Of a stretch of 6,347 nt of DNA, positions 1 through 5,922 are shown piece by piece. A program made the position numbers and the translations under genes. Location of the stretch: NCBI GenBank assembly GCA_903890595.1, contig CAITBU010000520.1, positions 1-6,347 of the forward strand. The letters are read 5' to 3'. The stretch's first letter is position 1. Each line of letters starts with the position of its first letter. The notes beneath the pieces were generated by a model, which saw only the letters and a list, made by a program, of their open reading frames with translations, was not told where the DNA came from and made no database searches. This stretch comes from an uncultured Holophagaceae bacterium (lineage in GTDB: Bacteria > Acidobacteriota > Holophagae > Holophagales > Holophagaceae).

Positions 1-728
1 AGGGCCTGCTTCACCGCCAGGACCGACAGCTGGCCGTGGATCAGGTAGGGCAGGATGATGAACAGCTCCAGCACGATGAAGACGATGTCGAGGGTGATGA
101 GGAACTTGGTCTCGTGGGTCTGGATGGGCTCCCGCCGGTCCAGCACCATGGCCAGGAGCAGGGCGGCGGCGCCGCTGGAGAGGGCCGAGAACAGGAACAT
201 CTGGGCCACCAGGTTGGTGTTCCAGAAGGGGCGCGCCGAGACCGCACCCAGCAGCACGCCGGTGTAGATGCCCACCCCGATGGCGAAGGGGAAGCCGATC
301 ATGGCGATGAGCTTGGTGTGGGCGCTGAGGTCCACGTTCAGCCGATGCACCCGCACCCAGGTGGCGGGGACCTTCGCGAAGAGCTGCTGGCGCCAGGCCT
401 CCGGCAGCCAGGCGTAGGCGTAGAGGAACGCGATGCCCGTGAAGAGCGTCAGCAGGTAGGACCCGATGGACATGGGGCTCTCCCACCGGAAGTGGGTGAA
501 CAGCTTGTAGAAGCGGTACCAGTTCCCCAGGTCGAGGATGAGCAGGGCCGAACCCAGCGCCACGGGCCAGGGGGCCAGCAGGGCACCCATCCGGGCGATG
601 CGGGGGTAGGCGGGCTGGCCGTCCACCTCCAGGTAGTTGGCCAGCCCCGCAGCGAAGAACAGGCCGGCAGAGAGGCCACCCAGGAACAGGTAGACCACGA
701 TGAGGAGACCCCAGTTGAGCTCGTGCAT
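1..728 (-). CDS. NrfD/PsrC-type membrane anchor subunit (3' end outside window)
   Basis: Integral membrane quinone-interacting subunit of a molybdoenzyme complex, NrfD/PsrC family. The window holds the first 242 codons, and the reading frame is still open at base 1. The start ATG (728-726) follows a strong TAGGAGGA Shine-Dalgarno, which itself contains the stop codon of the upstream ferredoxin gene. I see at least six hydrophobic helices, at about residues 8-30, 48-68, 86-108, 138-162, 172-196 and 208-230; the family usually has eight or more. NrfD hallmarks are visible: YLFLGGLSAGLFF in helix 1, a DLGNWYRF motif after helix 2, and GIYTGVLLGA with a following FWNTNLVAQMF stretch. In this family the anchor exchanges electrons between membrane quinone and the four-cluster ferredoxin subunit. 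It is the third gene of an A-B-C set. PsrC/PhsC-like is most likely, but NrfD relatives serve many enzymes, so the symbol is left open. Confidence 0.93.
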   Translation of the reverse strand, partial: MHELNWGLLIVVYLFLGGLSAGLFFAAGLANYLEVDGQPAYPRIARMGALLAPWPVALGSALLILDLGNWYRFYKLFTHFRWESPMSIGSYLLTLFTGIAFLYAYAWLPEAWRQQLFAKVPATWVRVHRLNVDLSAHTKLIAMIGFPFAIGVGIYTGVLLGAVSARPFWNTNLVAQMFLFSALSSGAAALLLAMVLDRREPIQTHETKFLITLDIVFIVLELFIILPYLIHGQLSVLAVKQA

Positions 729-737
729 GGCTTCCTC

Positions 738-1289
738 CTAGAGCAGGTAATAGAGTTGGGGGCCGTTGCCGGTCTGGGGTTCCTTGAGGCGGTAGCGCCG
801 CGTGGCCAGCAGCTCGTGGATGCGGCTGGAGCTGTCCTCCAGGTCGCCGAAGACGCGCACCTTGGAGGGGCAGGTCGCCACGCAGGCCGGCAGCTCGCCG
901 CCGTCGATGCGGTGGCTGCACAGGGTGCACTTGTGGACCGTGCCGCTCTCTTCGTGGAAGTAGCGGGCCTCGTAGGGGCAGGCCACCATGCAGTAGCGGC
1001 AGCCAATGCAGTCGTCGTAGTCCACCAGGACGATGCCGTCCTTGCGCACCCAGGTGGCACCCGTGGGGCAGACCCGGGCGCAGGAGGGATGCTCGCAGTG
1101 GTGGCACTGCTCCGGCTCGAAGTCGATGCGGAGCTTGGGGTACTCACCCTGGCGGGCCTCGTTGATCCAGTTCCGGAACCGGCCCACGGGGACCTCGTTC
1201 TCGGCCTTGCAGGCGACGGCGCAGGCTTTGCAGTTGATGCACTTCCTGGAGTCGACGACGAGGGCGTAGCGCTTCTTCTTCATGGCCAT
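738..1289 (-). CDS. Four-[4Fe-4S] ferredoxin subunit of molybdoenzyme (PsrB/PhsB/DmsB type)
   Basis: Electron-transfer B subunit, 183 residues. Sixteen cysteines form four ferredoxin motifs: C17-x2-C-x2-C-x3-C27, C62-x2-C-x4-C-x3-C74, C94-x2-C-x2-C-x3-C104 and C121-x2-C-x11-C-x3-C140. This is the arrangement of PsrB, PhsB, TtrB and DmsB, which wire the molybdenum subunit to the membrane anchor. There is no signal peptide, so the protein presumably crosses the membrane with the Tat-tagged catalytic subunit, as known for this family. The frame stays open upstream to 1364, but the start is placed at the ATG at 1289 (MAMKKK). A GAGGAGG Shine-Dalgarno lies about 6 bases before it, and the longer version would run into the upstream gene with non-ferredoxin sequence. 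The ATG at 1283 is a possible alternative with worse spacing. Only 11 bases separate it from the catalytic gene's stop, so the two are probably translationally coupled. Confidence 0.95.
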   Translation of the reverse strand: MAMKKKRYALVVDSRKCINCKACAVACKAENEVPVGRFRNWINEARQGEYPKLRIDFEPEQCHHCEHPSCARVCPTGATWVRKDGIVLVDYDDCIGCRYCMVACPYEARYFHEESGTVHKCTLCSHRIDGGELPACVATCPSKVRVFGDLEDSSSRIHELLATRRYRLKEPQTGNGPQLYYLL

Positions 1290-1300
1290 GGGGTCCCTCC

Positions 1301-3487
1301 TCAGGCGTTGGCGACTTTGACGAAGGTCTCGTGGAAGGCAGCATTGCCCGAGACCTTGTCCCACGCGGTTTCGAGGAGCGCCGCATCGCTGGCGCCCACG
1401 TTGTAGACCAGGCTCTGCATCTTCGCTTTCTTGCCAAAGCCGTGGAGCATGAAGACGCAGTCGGGCCGGATCTCCTCCGTGACGCGGACCTTGATCCGGA
1501 CCGTGCCCACGCTGCTGGTGACGGTCACGTAGGAGCCGTGGCGGATGCCCAGGCGCTCAGCGGGCTTGGGGTTGATCCAGAGGTCGTTCTCCTTCATGAA
1601 CTCGTTGAGCCAGACGTTGTTCGACTGGTTGGCGTGGGTGAAGTAGCCCACCCGGCCCAGGATGAGGCGGAAGCGGTCCCCCGGTGGCTGGGTCGGGGCC
1701 TCGTAGACGGGCAGGGGGTCGTAGCCAGCCTCTTTGAGGCGCTCCGAGAACAGCTCGATCTTGCCGGTCTTGGTGACGAAGCGGTGGTCGGGGTTCAGGG
1801 TCTTGCCGTAGCTCGGCTGCCCGCTGGCGGCCCAGACGCCGTGCTTCTTCATGTGCTCCATGGCCATGGGAATGGGCAGCTCCTTGAACTCGGCCTCCAC
1901 CCACTGCTCGATGGTGTAGTCGAAGTAATCGGAGAGGCCCAGGCGCTTGGCCAGACCCTGGACGATCTCCAGGTTGGGCTTGGTGTCGTGGATGGGCTTG
2001 ACCACCTGCTGCCGGTAGACCACAGCGGGCCAGATGCCGGCCATGACCTCCACGGGATCCGTGCGCTCCAGGTAGGCGCTCTCGGGGAACACCACGTCGG
2101 CGTACCAGGCCATGTCACTCATGGCCACGTCGATGACGCCGATGAAGTCCATGCCCTCGATCATCTTCAGGGTCTTGGCCTGGTCTGGCATGGCGTTCAT
2201 GGGGTCCTGCTTGTAGACCATCCAGGCCTTCACGGGGTAGGGCTTCCCGCTGAGCACGTTCTCCCGGAGCTTCAGGTAGACGCCGTCCCCCTTGGCGGCC
2301 AGGGGGAAGTGCTTCTCGATCTCGTCCACCCGGGCGGCCTTGGGCTCGTCCCAGGGCATGAAGAGGAACTCGCCCTTGGGCAGCTTGGCGTTGGGCACCA
2401 TACCGCCCTGCTGATCCCAGTTGCCCACGATGGCGTTGAGGATGGCTTGGGCGCGACGCATCTGGAAGTCGTTCTGGTACCACGAGGACCGGCGGCCGGC
2501 GTAGTAGACGGCGCGGGGGGCGGCGTCCGAGAACTCCCGGGCGATGCGGATGATGTCCTTGGCGGGGATCTCGGTTTCCTTCTCGGCCCACTCGGGCGTG
2601 TACGGCTTCACGTGCTCGGTCAGCAGCTCGAAGCCCGTGGTGCTGGCGGCCACAAACGCCTGGCTGTGGCGGTTCTCCTTGATGATCACGTGGAGCATCG
2701 CCAGGATGAACGCCAGGTCGGTACCGGGCTTGATGGGGTACCACTCGTCGGCCTTGGCGGCGGTGACGGTGAAGCGGGGATCGAGGTAGACCAGCTTGGC
2801 TTTGCGCTCCATCACGCTGCCGATGAGGTCCATGGTGTCGGGCGTGATGATGCTCTCGAAGCGGTTGGCGCCGGACATGATCACGTACTTGCTGTTGAGC
2901 AGGTCAAAGCTGGGCACCGTGCCGAAGGTGGCACTGTAGGCCAGGTTCACCGAGGCCAGGCAGAGGGTGGGGTGGCGGACCAGGTTGGGCGAGCCAAAGG
3001 CCAGGCCCAGGTTCTTGAAGAAGACTTCCTGGAAGCCCTCGGTGGAGGACCAGAGGGAGGCCTCAGGGCCGTACTTTGCCTTCACCGCGGAGAGCTGCTT
3101 GGCAGCGAAGTCGAAGGCCTCGTCCCAGGTGGCCTTCTTCCACTTCCCTTCGCCCCGGGCACCCACCCGGATCATGGGGTGCTTGATGCGGTCTGGGTCA
3201 TAGACCTGCTTGATGGCGGCGTTGCCGCGAGCGCAGAGCATGGCCCTGGACTTGGGGTTCTCGGGATTGGGGTTCAGCTTGCGGACGATGCCCCCCTCCA
3301 CCACGGCGATGGCCGAGCACTTGTTGGGGCACAGCTCGCAGGTGGTGGGCACCTGGCGGTCATCGATGGAGACCGTCCGGCCCTTCCGGAAGTACTTGAG
3401 GCAGCCCACCTGGGTGGTGGCGGCGACGCCGGCGGTGACGCCGGCGGCCTGCAGGAACAAGCGGCGATCCATGCGAAGGGTTCCCAT
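1301..3487 (-). CDS. Tat-exported molybdopterin oxidoreductase catalytic subunit (PsrA/PhsA-like)
   Basis: Catalytic subunit of a DMSO-reductase-superfamily enzyme, 728 residues, expected in the periplasm with a bis-molybdopterin guanine dinucleotide cofactor. The N-terminus has a Tat signal (DRRLFLQ, residues 7-13, then a small-residue hydrophobic stretch to about 27). A [4Fe-4S] motif follows: C50-x2-C53-x3-C57-x27-C85. The cysteine in PTLCLAS (about C176) sits where the protein ligand of molybdenum is expected, so this looks like a Cys-ligated enzyme as in PsrA, PhsA, TtrA and ArrA. The last ~120 residues form the dinucleotide-binding domain (NQSNNVWLNE, then MLHGFG, then SGNAAFHETFVKV). 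The length is near that of PsrA/PhsA (about 760) and well short of TtrA or ArrA. The start at 3487 is preferred over 3517 because an AGGGAGA Shine-Dalgarno lies 6 bases upstream of it; the longer form would add MRPRITRENP before the Tat motif. The true substrate is not deducible. Polysulfide or thiosulfate is the family default. Confidence 0.93.
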   Translation of the reverse strand: MGTLRMDRRLFLQAAGVTAGVAATTQVGCLKYFRKGRTVSIDDRQVPTTCELCPNKCSAIAVVEGGIVRKLNPNPENPKSRAMLCARGNAAIKQVYDPDRIKHPMIRVGARGEGKWKKATWDEAFDFAAKQLSAVKAKYGPEASLWSSTEGFQEVFFKNLGLAFGSPNLVRHPTLCLASVNLAYSATFGTVPSFDLLNSKYVIMSGANRFESIITPDTMDLIGSVMERKAKLVYLDPRFTVTAAKADEWYPIKPGTDLAFILAMLHVIIKENRHSQAFVAASTTGFELLTEHVKPYTPEWAEKETEIPAKDIIRIAREFSDAAPRAVYYAGRRSSWYQNDFQMRRAQAILNAIVGNWDQQGGMVPNAKLPKGEFLFMPWDEPKAARVDEIEKHFPLAAKGDGVYLKLRENVLSGKPYPVKAWMVYKQDPMNAMPDQAKTLKMIEGMDFIGVIDVAMSDMAWYADVVFPESAYLERTDPVEVMAGIWPAVVYRQQVVKPIHDTKPNLEIVQGLAKRLGLSDYFDYTIEQWVEAEFKELPIPMAMEHMKKHGVWAASGQPSYGKTLNPDHRFVTKTGKIELFSERLKEAGYDPLPVYEAPTQPPGDRFRLILGRVGYFTHANQSNNVWLNEFMKENDLWINPKPAERLGIRHGSYVTVTSSVGTVRIKVRVTEEIRPDCVFMLHGFGKKAKMQSLVYNVGASDAALLETAWDKVSGNAAFHETFVKVANA

Positions 3488-3518
3488 GGGGTTCTCCCTG
3501 GTGATGCGGGGACGCAAG

Positions 3519-3548
3519 CCGGGCCAGGGGGCCTCCCCCCCGACCCGG
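3519..3548 (-). other. GC-rich stem-loop between porin and molybdoenzyme genes
   Basis: A two-tier inverted repeat lies in the 73-base gap between the porin stop (3561) and the catalytic-subunit start. The outer arms are CCGGG (3519-3523) and CCCGG (3544-3548). The inner arms are GGGGG (3527-3531) and CCCCC (3535-3539) around a three-base loop. No run of T follows in the direction of transcription, so it does not look like a standard intrinsic terminator. More likely roles are an mRNA processing or stability element, or a partial attenuator, setting different levels for the porin and the enzyme. This role is inference; the inverted repeats are directly visible. Confidence 0.5.
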
Positions 3549-3560
3549 ATGTTCAGGACG

Positions 3561-5255
3561 CTAGAACTTCACTTCCAGCGAGACGTAGGTCGACTTCACC
3601 GTGGCGGGGAAGGCGTACTGCAGCATGGGGTTCTTCGCGAGGTCGAAGTTCTCCATGGCCATGGGGGCAATGTGCCAGCCGCTGAAGGCGGTGCTGTACT
3701 TGTAGTTCAGGTGGCCGACGCGCAGGGCGGCGTTCTTGGCGAACTGCCAGTGGGCGTAGGCTTCCCAGACATCACCGCGGGTGCCGAGCTTTTCGGTCAA
3801 CTCACCGGCCGCAGGGCTGTAGGTCCACCACCGGGGGGAGCCATGGTTGAACTCCAGGCCCAGGCCGAGGGTCTCGGTGGGGTCCCAGCGCATGCCCAGG
3901 TAGTAGGCGTTGGCGGTCTGGCTCTTGGTGGCGTCGCCCAGCAGGCCACCGAAGCCCGTCAGGAGGTAGTTCGGGCCCGAGGGGTAGCCGGTGGGCATGA
4001 CCGTGGGGAAGTCCCAGTAGGCGCCGTACTGACTCTGCTTGCCGTTCGGGTGGGTGGTGATGCTGCCGAAGCTGGCGAAGTAGGTGAAGTTGTCCGTGGG
4101 CTTGTGCTTCCAGGTGGCGGTCCACTGGTCGATGCTACCCAGGTTGTTGGTGGCGGTGACGAACTGGGTGGCGGGCATGCCGCCCATGCCCGGGGTGGCC
4201 GGCACGGGGAAGTTGTTGGTGGCACCGTAGGGGATGTCCGTCAGGTTGCCCATGCGGTTGAAGCCCAGGTAGAAGTTGGCGCTCTGGATGGACTCGCCGA
4301 TCTGGAAGAGCAGGGGCATGTCGAACATGGCACCCAGCACCGTGCTGTCCTTGAGGGAACCGATGCTGTTCACCTGCATGCTGGCGTTGGCCGGGTTGGC
4401 CATGGTGGCGCCGGAGAAGTTGAAGCCCACAACGGCTGCGCTGGTCTTGCTGCTGCCGCCGCCGCCGAAGCCGGACTCGTAGCCCACGCCGTAGCACAGG
4501 CCCAGGAGGGTGTTCTCGGGGAAGCCGAGGTTATCGAGGTGGAACTTGAAGCCGATGCCGTCAACCATGGCGTTCACCGCCAGGGCCTGCGGGGTGGCTT
4601 GGCGCTCGCCGCCGTCCTTCACCTCGAAGGGCGGGCCATCGGAGGTGTTCTGACGGCCGATGGACAGGACGCCCACGGGGAAGTCATAGACCAGGCTGGC
4701 GCGCTCAACCCGCAGCACGTCCGTGCCCGGCACCTTGGCGCTGTTGAAGGAGTTCTGCACCGTGTTGGGGGAACCGTTGAAGGTGGGTACATCGGCGCCG
4801 CCATGGATCTTGTACATGGTCAGGCGACCCATGATCTTGGCGTGCTCATTGATGGTCATGCCCATGCGGAGGCGGAGGCGGGTGGACCACTGGGTGGAGT
4901 TGCTCCAGTCCTGGGCCTGGACCTGCTGGGTGACGGGCATGGGCATGCCGGTGGCCGGGCCAGGACCGGGGTTCTGAATGAAGCCCATGAACTGCTGGTA
5001 GGGGTTGAAGTGCCACTCACTGCTTTCGAACCGGGTGCGGAGATCGCCGCCCCAGTTGATGTTGCTGCTGGCGGCCTTGGTCTCAACCTTGACCAGGCGC
5101 TCCTCCACCGTCTGGACGGCGGCGGCCTTTTCTTCGATGGCCTTGAGCTGAATCTTCAGCTGTTCAATCTGCTTCTGGAGGTCGGCATTGCTCTGGGCGC
5201 TCAGTGCTGCGGGCGCCAGGGCGGCGACAAGGGCGAGCATGATGCGGGATTTCAT
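3561..5255 (-). CDS. Outer-membrane beta-barrel porin with N-terminal coiled coil (DUF3373-like)
   Basis: Predicted outer-membrane channel, 564 residues. A Sec signal peptide (KSRIMLALVAALAPAALSA) ends at a probable signal peptidase I site after residue 20. Residues about 24-62 are a charged, heptad-like coiled coil (DLQKQIEQLKIQLKAIEEK and onward). From about 66 the sequence changes to alternating, aromatic- and glycine-rich beta strands, beginning with NINWGGDLRTRFESSEW and ending with YVSLEVKF. The terminal Phe in an alternating strand is the usual barrel-assembly signature. Coiled coil followed by GGDLRTRF and a large barrel resembles DUF3373-type porins, from memory of the family and not from a search. 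The start ATG at 5255 has a GGAGA Shine-Dalgarno 7 bases upstream. Its place between a cytochrome c and a molybdoenzyme suggests it lets that enzyme's substrate or product through. There is no haem motif, and it is not an obvious MtrB relative. Confidence 0.85.
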   Translation of the reverse strand: MKSRIMLALVAALAPAALSAQSNADLQKQIEQLKIQLKAIEEKAAAVQTVEERLVKVETKAASSNINWGGDLRTRFESSEWHFNPYQQFMGFIQNPGPGPATGMPMPVTQQVQAQDWSNSTQWSTRLRLRMGMTINEHAKIMGRLTMYKIHGGADVPTFNGSPNTVQNSFNSAKVPGTDVLRVERASLVYDFPVGVLSIGRQNTSDGPPFEVKDGGERQATPQALAVNAMVDGIGFKFHLDNLGFPENTLLGLCYGVGYESGFGGGGSSKTSAAVVGFNFSGATMANPANASMQVNSIGSLKDSTVLGAMFDMPLLFQIGESIQSANFYLGFNRMGNLTDIPYGATNNFPVPATPGMGGMPATQFVTATNNLGSIDQWTATWKHKPTDNFTYFASFGSITTHPNGKQSQYGAYWDFPTVMPTGYPSGPNYLLTGFGGLLGDATKSQTANAYYLGMRWDPTETLGLGLEFNHGSPRWWTYSPAAGELTEKLGTRGDVWEAYAHWQFAKNAALRVGHLNYKYSTAFSGWHIAPMAMENFDLAKNPMLQYAFPATVKSTYVSLEVKF

Positions 5256-5261
5256 GGGGTG

Positions 5262-5273
5262 TCTCCGTGGAGA
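5262..5273 (-). promoter_or_regulatory. Small inverted repeat covering the porin Shine-Dalgarno
   Basis: On the transcribed strand, TCTCCACGGAGA is a perfect inverted repeat, and its right arm carries the GGAG ribosome-binding sequence of the porin gene. With a realistic four-base loop it gives only a 4-bp stem, so any sequestration would be weak. The palindrome is seen; the regulatory meaning is uncertain. Confidence 0.25.
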
Positions 5274-5308
5274 ACGCTTGAGAGGGGGGGGAGGGGTGTC
5301 GGCGGCCT

Positions 5309-5326
5309 GGCGGCAGATCAGCCGCC
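5309..5326 (-). other. GC hairpin spanning the cytochrome c stop codon
   Basis: GGCGGC (5309-5314) and GCCGCC (5321-5326) form a perfect 6-bp stem with a six-base loop containing the TGA stop of the cytochrome gene (5320-5318). A second GGCGGC copy at 5301-5306 could pair with the same arm. There is no following T tract, so it is not a classical terminator. It may protect the 3' end of a processed cytochrome message or lower read-through into the porin gene. Confidence 0.35.
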
Positions 5327-5638
5327 GCAGGTCTCGGGCTGGGGGGAGTCAGAGGCGTGGTTGACCAGGAAGGTCTGCACATCCTTGACCTGCTCGGGCT
5401 TCACGACGGAGTCCAGCTTCTCGGTGCCCTTCTTGTGCTTCCCGGCGGCGAAGTAGGCCTTCCACTGGGCCTGGGTCTTCGAGAGCGGGGTGATCTCCTT
5501 GGCCGGCGTGCCAGGGGCGTGGCAGGCCTTGCAGGTCTTCTTGAAGTAGAACTTGCCCTTGGTGTCGCTGCCGCCTTCGGCGGCGAGGGGCGCAGCCAGC
5601 AAGGCGGCGGCGGCGAGGATGAGCAGGGTGTTCCGCAT
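5318..5638 (-). CDS. Small periplasmic monohaem cytochrome c
   Basis: Exported electron carrier of 106 residues, about 86 after processing. A hydrophobic signal peptide (NTLLILAAAALLAAPLAA) is followed by a likely cleavage after residue 20. One haem-attachment motif, C36-K-A-C39-H40, is present, near the N-terminus of the mature protein as in class I cytochromes. After the haem motif there are helices rich in Lys and Gln (SKTQAQWKAYFAAGKHKKG, VKPEQVKDVQTFLVNH) and an odd tail, PQPETCGG, with a third cysteine. No methionine occurs after the haem motif, so the usual His/Met ligation is not possible; His68 or His94 are candidates for the sixth ligand. The start at 5638 has AAGGAAG 6 bases upstream. 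It is the first gene of the leftward row and is followed after 62 bases by the porin. A plausible role is carrying electrons to or from the molybdoenzyme complex. Confidence 0.9.
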   Translation of the reverse strand: MRNTLLILAAAALLAAPLAAEGGSDTKGKFYFKKTCKACHAPGTPAKEITPLSKTQAQWKAYFAAGKHKKGTEKLDSVVKPEQVKDVQTFLVNHASDSPQPETCGG

Positions 5639-5727
5639 GGTTTCTTCCTTTCCTGGAAGTTGGGGGGATCAAGGGCGCCTTGGCGGGGGTGCGATCAGCT
5701 GCCCGGGAGGTTCGTGGGGGTCCTGCA

Positions 5728-5751
5728 GGCGGGGGGGCATGTCTGCCCGCC
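5728..5751 (-). other. Hairpin near the 5' end of the cytochrome-operon leader
   Basis: GGGCA (5735-5739) pairs with TGCCC (5744-5748) around a TGTC loop, and outside it GGC (5728-5730) pairs with GCC (5749-5751), leaving a four-G bulge. An alternative pairing is GGCGGG (5728-5733) with CCCGCC (5746-5751). It lies just downstream of the inferred transcription start, in a 121-base leader with no other gene. A 5' hairpin could stabilise the message. The inverted repeats are seen; the function is inference. Confidence 0.35.
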
Positions 5752-5765
5752 GAATAGAGGATGCG

Positions 5766-5771
5766 AGGGTA
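5766..5771 (-). promoter_or_regulatory. Possible -10 element for the cytochrome/porin/molybdoenzyme row
   Basis: On the minus strand TACCCT (5771 to 5766) keeps the T1, A2 and T6 positions of a -10 box. A start 7 bases further on would be near 5759. The centre of the CRP/FNR-like palindrome would then fall at -41.5, the class II activator spacing. A competing reading uses TTGACC (5785 to 5780) as a -35 box with CATCCT (5763 to 5758) as the -10 box, 16 bases apart. Both are weak individual motifs, and only the geometry favours the first. Confidence 0.35.
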
Positions 5772-5792
5772 ATGTACGCGGTCAAGAGAGGT

Positions 5793-5808
5793 CGTGATCC
5801 GTGTCACA
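5793..5808. promoter_or_regulatory. CRP/FNR-superfamily-like operator
   Basis: CGTGA-N6-TCACA (5793-5797 and 5804-5808) matches 9 of 10 positions of the classical CRP half-sites TGTGA-N6-TCACA. It lies in the divergent spacer between the cytochrome and ferredoxin genes, in an otherwise gene-free region, so it could act on either side. Such regulators commonly control anaerobic respiratory operons. Which family member binds here (CRP, FNR-like, DNR-like) cannot be told; the half-sites are CRP-type and not the FNR TTGAT form. Confidence 0.5.
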
Positions 5809-5832
5809 GTTAGTTAAATAACCAAAAAAGCA

Positions 5833-5848
5833 TAACCTTTAAGGTCAC
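5833..5848. repeat. Direct repeat copy 1, with inner palindrome
   Basis: TAACCTTTAAGGTCAC. The inner 11 bases ACCTT-T-AAGGT (5835-5845) are a perfect inverted repeat, typical in size of an operator. A second copy lies 61 bases to the right. Both sit in the AT-rich part of the divergent promoter region, upstream of the ferredoxin gene. Confidence 0.5.
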
Positions 5849-5893
5849 TGATCAAATTAGGTAGACGTGGGTTCAGGGGACCTTTTGGCCTGT

Positions 5894-5908
5894 TAACCTT
5901 TAAGTCAC
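5894..5908. repeat. Direct repeat copy 2, close to the ferredoxin start
   Basis: TAACCTTTAAGTCAC repeats the first 11 bases of the element at 5833 exactly and then continues TCAC with one G missing. The palindrome is therefore imperfect in this copy. It ends 14 bases before the ferredoxin ATG and nearly touches its Shine-Dalgarno (AGGAG, 5911-5915). A protein bound here could block transcription or initiation of the ferredoxin gene. Alternatively the shared TAACCT could serve as a -10 box in either copy. Confidence 0.45.
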
Positions 5909-5922
5909 CCAGGAGCCGGACC

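Noticed and set aside
449..1147. Minus-strand 232-codon frame overlapping the anchor and ferredoxin subunit
   Set aside because: The translation is Ser/Thr/Pro/Ala/Arg-rich, an out-of-frame reading of two real genes. The NrfD and four-cluster ferredoxin frames explain the same bases.
36..1406. 456-codon plus-strand open frame across the anchor and ferredoxin genes
   Set aside because: It is the same antisense artefact, spanning parts of three well-supported minus-strand genes.
1331..3685. 784-codon open frame on the plus strand opposite the molybdoenzyme gene
   Set aside because: It is a GC-rich mirror frame. Its translation is His/Gly/Val/Leu/Asp-rich with no domain, and the opposite strand encodes an unmistakable enzyme with intact motifs.
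5284..5291. Run of eight G (also seven-base runs at 3535-3541 and 5731-5737) as possible phase-variation tracts
   Set aside because: The runs are short, lie outside reading frames and occur in a very GC-rich genome. Nothing shows that slippage would switch expression.
3210..5456. 748-codon open frame on the plus strand opposite the porin and cytochrome genes
   Set aside because: It is low in complexity (Gly/Val/Ala/His/Gln) and crosses two real genes and their gaps. It is explained by G/C-ending codons on the minus strand.
5849..5855. TGATCA/ATCAA near 5850 as an FNR box
   Set aside because: Only one half-site is present; the matching TTGAT arm at four bases distance is missing.
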